DNA from: a virus
DNA length: 21,684 nucleotides
IMG/VR virus record: IMGVR_UViG_3300032163_000115
Coordinates: 1-21,684 of that record
Reading direction: 5' to 3' (one strand)
Shown piece after piece: positions 19,614-21,684 of the stretch. A program made the position numbers and the translations under genes. Under the pieces are notes generated by a model that was not told the origin of the DNA, made no database searches, and saw only the letters and a program-made list of their open reading frames with translations. Position 1 is the stretch's first letter; every line of letters starts with the position of its first letter.

Positions 19614-20834
19614 ATGTCACAAGGAATTTTCACTAGTGCAGTATTGACACAAGATCTTCCCAAGAAGTCGTTTGCGGGAATGATTACTCGTCTCATGCCG
19701 AATGGTGCTGCACCACTGTTCGCCATGACTTCCATGCTTAACACGGAAACTGCAGTTGCTACTGAGCATGGATTCTTCACCAAGACCATGCTGTTCCCGC
19801 AGATGATTGTGGGAGCTGGTGGTCAAGTTGCTGGTGATACCACTCTCACGGTACTTTCCACTGCCAATGTACTTCCTGGCATGATTCTCCAAGAATCGGT
19901 TAGCGGTGAGAACATCATCATCAATTCGGTGATTTCTCCGACTCAAGTTAATGTGAGTCGTGCGGTTGGCACTGTGGCTGCTGCTGCCATGACCAGTGCT
20001 GATCAACTCAACCAAGTTGGTAATGCGTATGAGGAAGCATCACTGCGTCCGAATGCGCTGATTATCAACCCGGTGCGAGTTACGAACCTCACTCAAATCT
20101 TCCGCAACACGTGGGCGATCAGTGATACGGTTCGTGCAACTCTCATGATTGCAGGTGAAACGAATGTTGCGGAGTCAAGACAAGACTGCGCAGCATTCCA
20201 CGCTGCGGACATGGAGAAAGCATTGTTCTTTGGTCAGAAGTCGCAAGGCACTCGCAACAGCCAGCCATTCCGTACGATGGATGGTTTGGTGAATATTGTA
20301 GGAAACTTGAGTTACTATCCTGCAGTATATCTCACTACCAACATCACTGCGGCTGGTGCTACTACCAACTACACGCAACTCGAAGCTGCTCTCGATCCGG
20401 TGTTTAATCAAGCTACCGATCCGAAAGTTGCTAATGAGCGTGTGCTGTTTGTTGGTGGTGCAGCCAAACGTGTGCTTACTGCCATCGGACGTCTCAACGG
20501 CACGTACTTCATCACCGATGGTCAGACCTCCTACGGCTTGCAGTTCAGCACGTTCAAAACCAGTCGTGGTACGTTCCGTATGATTGAACATCCCCTGTTC
20601 AATTCCAATACGGTGTGGAGCAAGTACGCAATTGCAGTGGATCTCTCCACGTTCAATGTTGCATATCTTGGCGATCGCAAGACTCAGAACAAAGAGTTCA
20701 ATGCGGATCAGGACGCCAACGATAACGGTATTGATGCAGTTGGTGGAACTCTTACCACGGAAATGACGTGCGTGGTTAAGAATCCCCCCGCAAATGCAGT
20801 CATCACCAATCTGACCGCTGGCGCAACGGGTTAA
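19614..20834 (+). CDS. major capsid protein, SU10/DUF5309 type, 406 aa
   Basis: Forms the capsid shell. The sequence carries the pattern of the SU10 major capsid family (DUF5309, HK97 fold): NPVRVTNLTQIFRNTWAISD, then NVAESRQDCAAFHAADMEKA, FFGQKSQGTRNSQPFRTMDG, and later RVLFVGGAAKRVLTAIGR and MIEHPLFNSN. Residues ~62-135 hold an inserted beta-rich segment (VAGDTTLTVLSTANVLPGMI onward), as in relatives with an exposed extra domain. A strong CAAGGAGA ribosome site precedes ATG 19614. The region prefers C and G at third positions more than the flanking genes, consistent with high expression. The family call is from memory of the motif. Confidence 0.9.
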   Translation: MSQGIFTSAVLTQDLPKKSFAGMITRLMPNGAAPLFAMTSMLNTETAVATEHGFFTKTMLFPQMIVGAGGQVAGDTTLTVLSTANVLPGMILQESVSGENIIINSVISPTQVNVSRAVGTVAAAAMTSADQLNQVGNAYEEASLRPNALIINPVRVTNLTQIFRNTWAISDTVRATLMIAGETNVAESRQDCAAFHAADMEKALFFGQKSQGTRNSQPFRTMDGLVNIVGNLSYYPAVYLTTNITAAGATTNYTQLEAALDPVFNQATDPKVANERVLFVGGAAKRVLTAIGRLNGTYFITDGQTSYGLQFSTFKTSRGTFRMIEHPLFNSNTVWSKYAIAVDLSTFNVAYLGDRKTQNKEFNADQDANDNGIDAVGGTLTTEMTCVVKNPPANAVITNLTAGATG

Positions 20835-20854
20835 CGCAACACGCGAATACAGTT

Positions 20855-20879
20855 TGGACGTTCTGTTTAAAAACGTCCA
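20855..20879 (+). other. stem-loop after the major capsid gene
   Basis: TGGACGTT (20855-20862) and AACGTCCA (20872-20879) pair perfectly over 8 bases around a 9-base loop. No U-run follows, so a classic terminator is unlikely. It could protect the capsid mRNA end, or mark RNA processing or weak attenuation before the next gene. Confidence 0.6.
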
Positions 20880-20907
20880 TTACCACTCCCACAAGGAACA
20901 TAACATC

Positions 20908-21345
20908 ATGGATTCTACCACCGCACCTACGTCAAAAATGAAACACAAGTATCTTGGAACTCCAAGCAGTTTCAAGTATTTTTTCAAGAACGGTAAAGAA
21001 GCTGCATTCATCAACGGACAATATCTTACCGATATGGAGTATGAGATTGCCGAGTTGGATGCGGAAGTTGCATTGAATCATCCGCACATCAAGATTGATT
21101 CGGCTCAGCGTATTGTTGATGTATCACAGACTGATCCAATGGCAAGACTGCGGGATCAAATCATCAAAGATTACTTGGCGCAACAAACAGCTGCGACTCT
21201 CAAAACCAATGACCGCGGTTCCACGTTTGAAGGGCGAGCTGGAATCAAAGTTGGAGGTATAGCAAATAGCGATACCATTTTGGAGGCGGCAGCTAATTCC
21301 AATGCAGGCACTCCTGCATTTGTTGCTGCACCCGCTAAGAAGTAG
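20908..21345 (+). CDS. probable head protein, 145 aa
   Basis: Start chosen at ATG 20908 (MDSTTAPTSKMKHKYLGT), with AAGGAA ten bases upstream; an earlier TTG at 20854 runs through a stem-loop and has no ribosome site. The first half (SSFKYFFKNGKEAAFINGQY, LTDMEYEIAELDAEV) resembles a short conserved stretch I recall from genes just after the major capsid gene of similar phages (F.F.NGK.A.F..G.Y.T, then ELD.E). The rest is helical with a Gly/Ala-rich end. The function is unknown; head completion or a minor capsid role is inferred from position. Confidence 0.75.
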   Translation: MDSTTAPTSKMKHKYLGTPSSFKYFFKNGKEAAFINGQYLTDMEYEIAELDAEVALNHPHIKIDSAQRIVDVSQTDPMARLRDQIIKDYLAQQTAATLKTNDRGSTFEGRAGIKVGGIANSDTILEAAANSNAGTPAFVAAPAKK

Positions 21346-21368
21346 AAGTAATTCCTAGGACTTGAATC

Positions 21369-21684
21369 ATGAGCCTCTTCACTGATACTGTAGCCAACGT
21401 ATACGTTCAGACCAATCGGGCTGATCTGGTAGCGGAGACTGCATTAGCGGTGAAGAGTGCCACTCTGAAACTGCATCGTGCCGATTACTGGGCAAAAGAT
21501 CTGTTTGAGACTGGCATATCATTTCCCACAGCATCATATCTACAAACTCTGGATTACAAGACGCTCCTCCCACTGTGGCGCACAATTAAATATCTGCGAA
21601 AGTACGACGCGGTTGGATTAGCGGCAGGTGAGGAACTTGCAGCTATCTCCATCGAAAAAGTGTTAGATGGATACCAGCAGGAGA
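21369..21684 (+). CDS. head-tail adaptor-like protein, N-terminal 105 residues (cut by window end)
   Basis: A frame starts at ATG 21369, with TAGGA about 9 bases upstream, and stays open to the window end. It reads MSLFTDTVANVYVQTNRADL, then VAETALAVKSATLKLHRADY and KDLFETGISFPTASYLQTLD. I recall this pattern (MSL..DT...VY..TNRPDL, ATLK.H..D...KDLFETGI, LDY..L.P.WR..KYLR) from genes after the capsid gene in podovirus-like phages, described as head-tail connector or adaptor proteins. The C-terminus is beyond the window. A competing minus-strand frame (21585-21379) is a shadow. Confidence 0.75.
   Translation, partial: MSLFTDTVANVYVQTNRADLVAETALAVKSATLKLHRADYWAKDLFETGISFPTASYLQTLDYKTLLPLWRTIKYLRKYDAVGLAAGEELAAISIEKVLDGYQQE

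Overview
The window looks like part of a tailed double-stranded DNA phage genome (Caudoviricetes). The evidence is a run of capsid and packaging genes (small and large terminase, portal, scaffold-like protein, an SU10/DUF5309-type major capsid protein, head-completion-like genes) next to phage-type DNA metabolism genes (Sak4-like ATPase, Cas4-like nuclease, RecD/Dda-like helicase). Genes are tightly packed with ATGA overlaps. The SU10-type capsid suggests a short-tailed phage related to the phiEco32/SU10 group, but no tail gene is visible, so this is inference. The host cannot be named. No integrase, lysogeny repressor, tRNA or CRISPR array is seen.

Layout: positions 1-11682 are read on the minus strand. 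From the far (transcriptionally first) end this arm holds: a 221-aa protein closed by a strong terminator; an Ala/Tyr-repeat protein resembling a putative-immunity family; two small proteins, one very acidic; a 410-base non-coding block (9445-9855) rich in inverted repeats and a candidate replication origin or control region; small genes; a good promoter at 8922-8950 driving a 349-aa protein, a 109-aa protein and the helicase; another good promoter at 5734-5762 with a predicted RNA pseudoknot in the leader of a 237-aa protein; a terminator at 4877-4916; then small genes leading into the Cas4-like nuclease, the Sak4-like ATPase and two proteins of unknown function.

Positions 11683-12586 form a ~900-base non-coding divide between the two arms. 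It carries a Fur-box-like dyad and a degenerate array of ~60-base repeats that ends near the small terminase gene. From 12587 to the end everything is read on the plus strand in capsid-assembly order: small terminase, short overlapping ORF, large terminase, two unknown genes, portal, small gene, scaffold-like protein, decoration-like protein, major capsid protein, small head protein and a head-tail adaptor-like gene cut by the window end.

The minus arm most likely makes the early replication and recombination proteins: the helicase unwinds, the Cas4-like nuclease trims ends and the Sak4-like ATPase anneals or pairs single strands. The plus arm builds and fills the capsid. The observations most worth testing are the 13-bp H-type pseudoknot at 5697-5729 (recalling the phage T4 gene 32 translational operator), the repeat array upstream of the small terminase (possible pac/cos or regulatory site), and the inverted-repeat block at 9508-9840.
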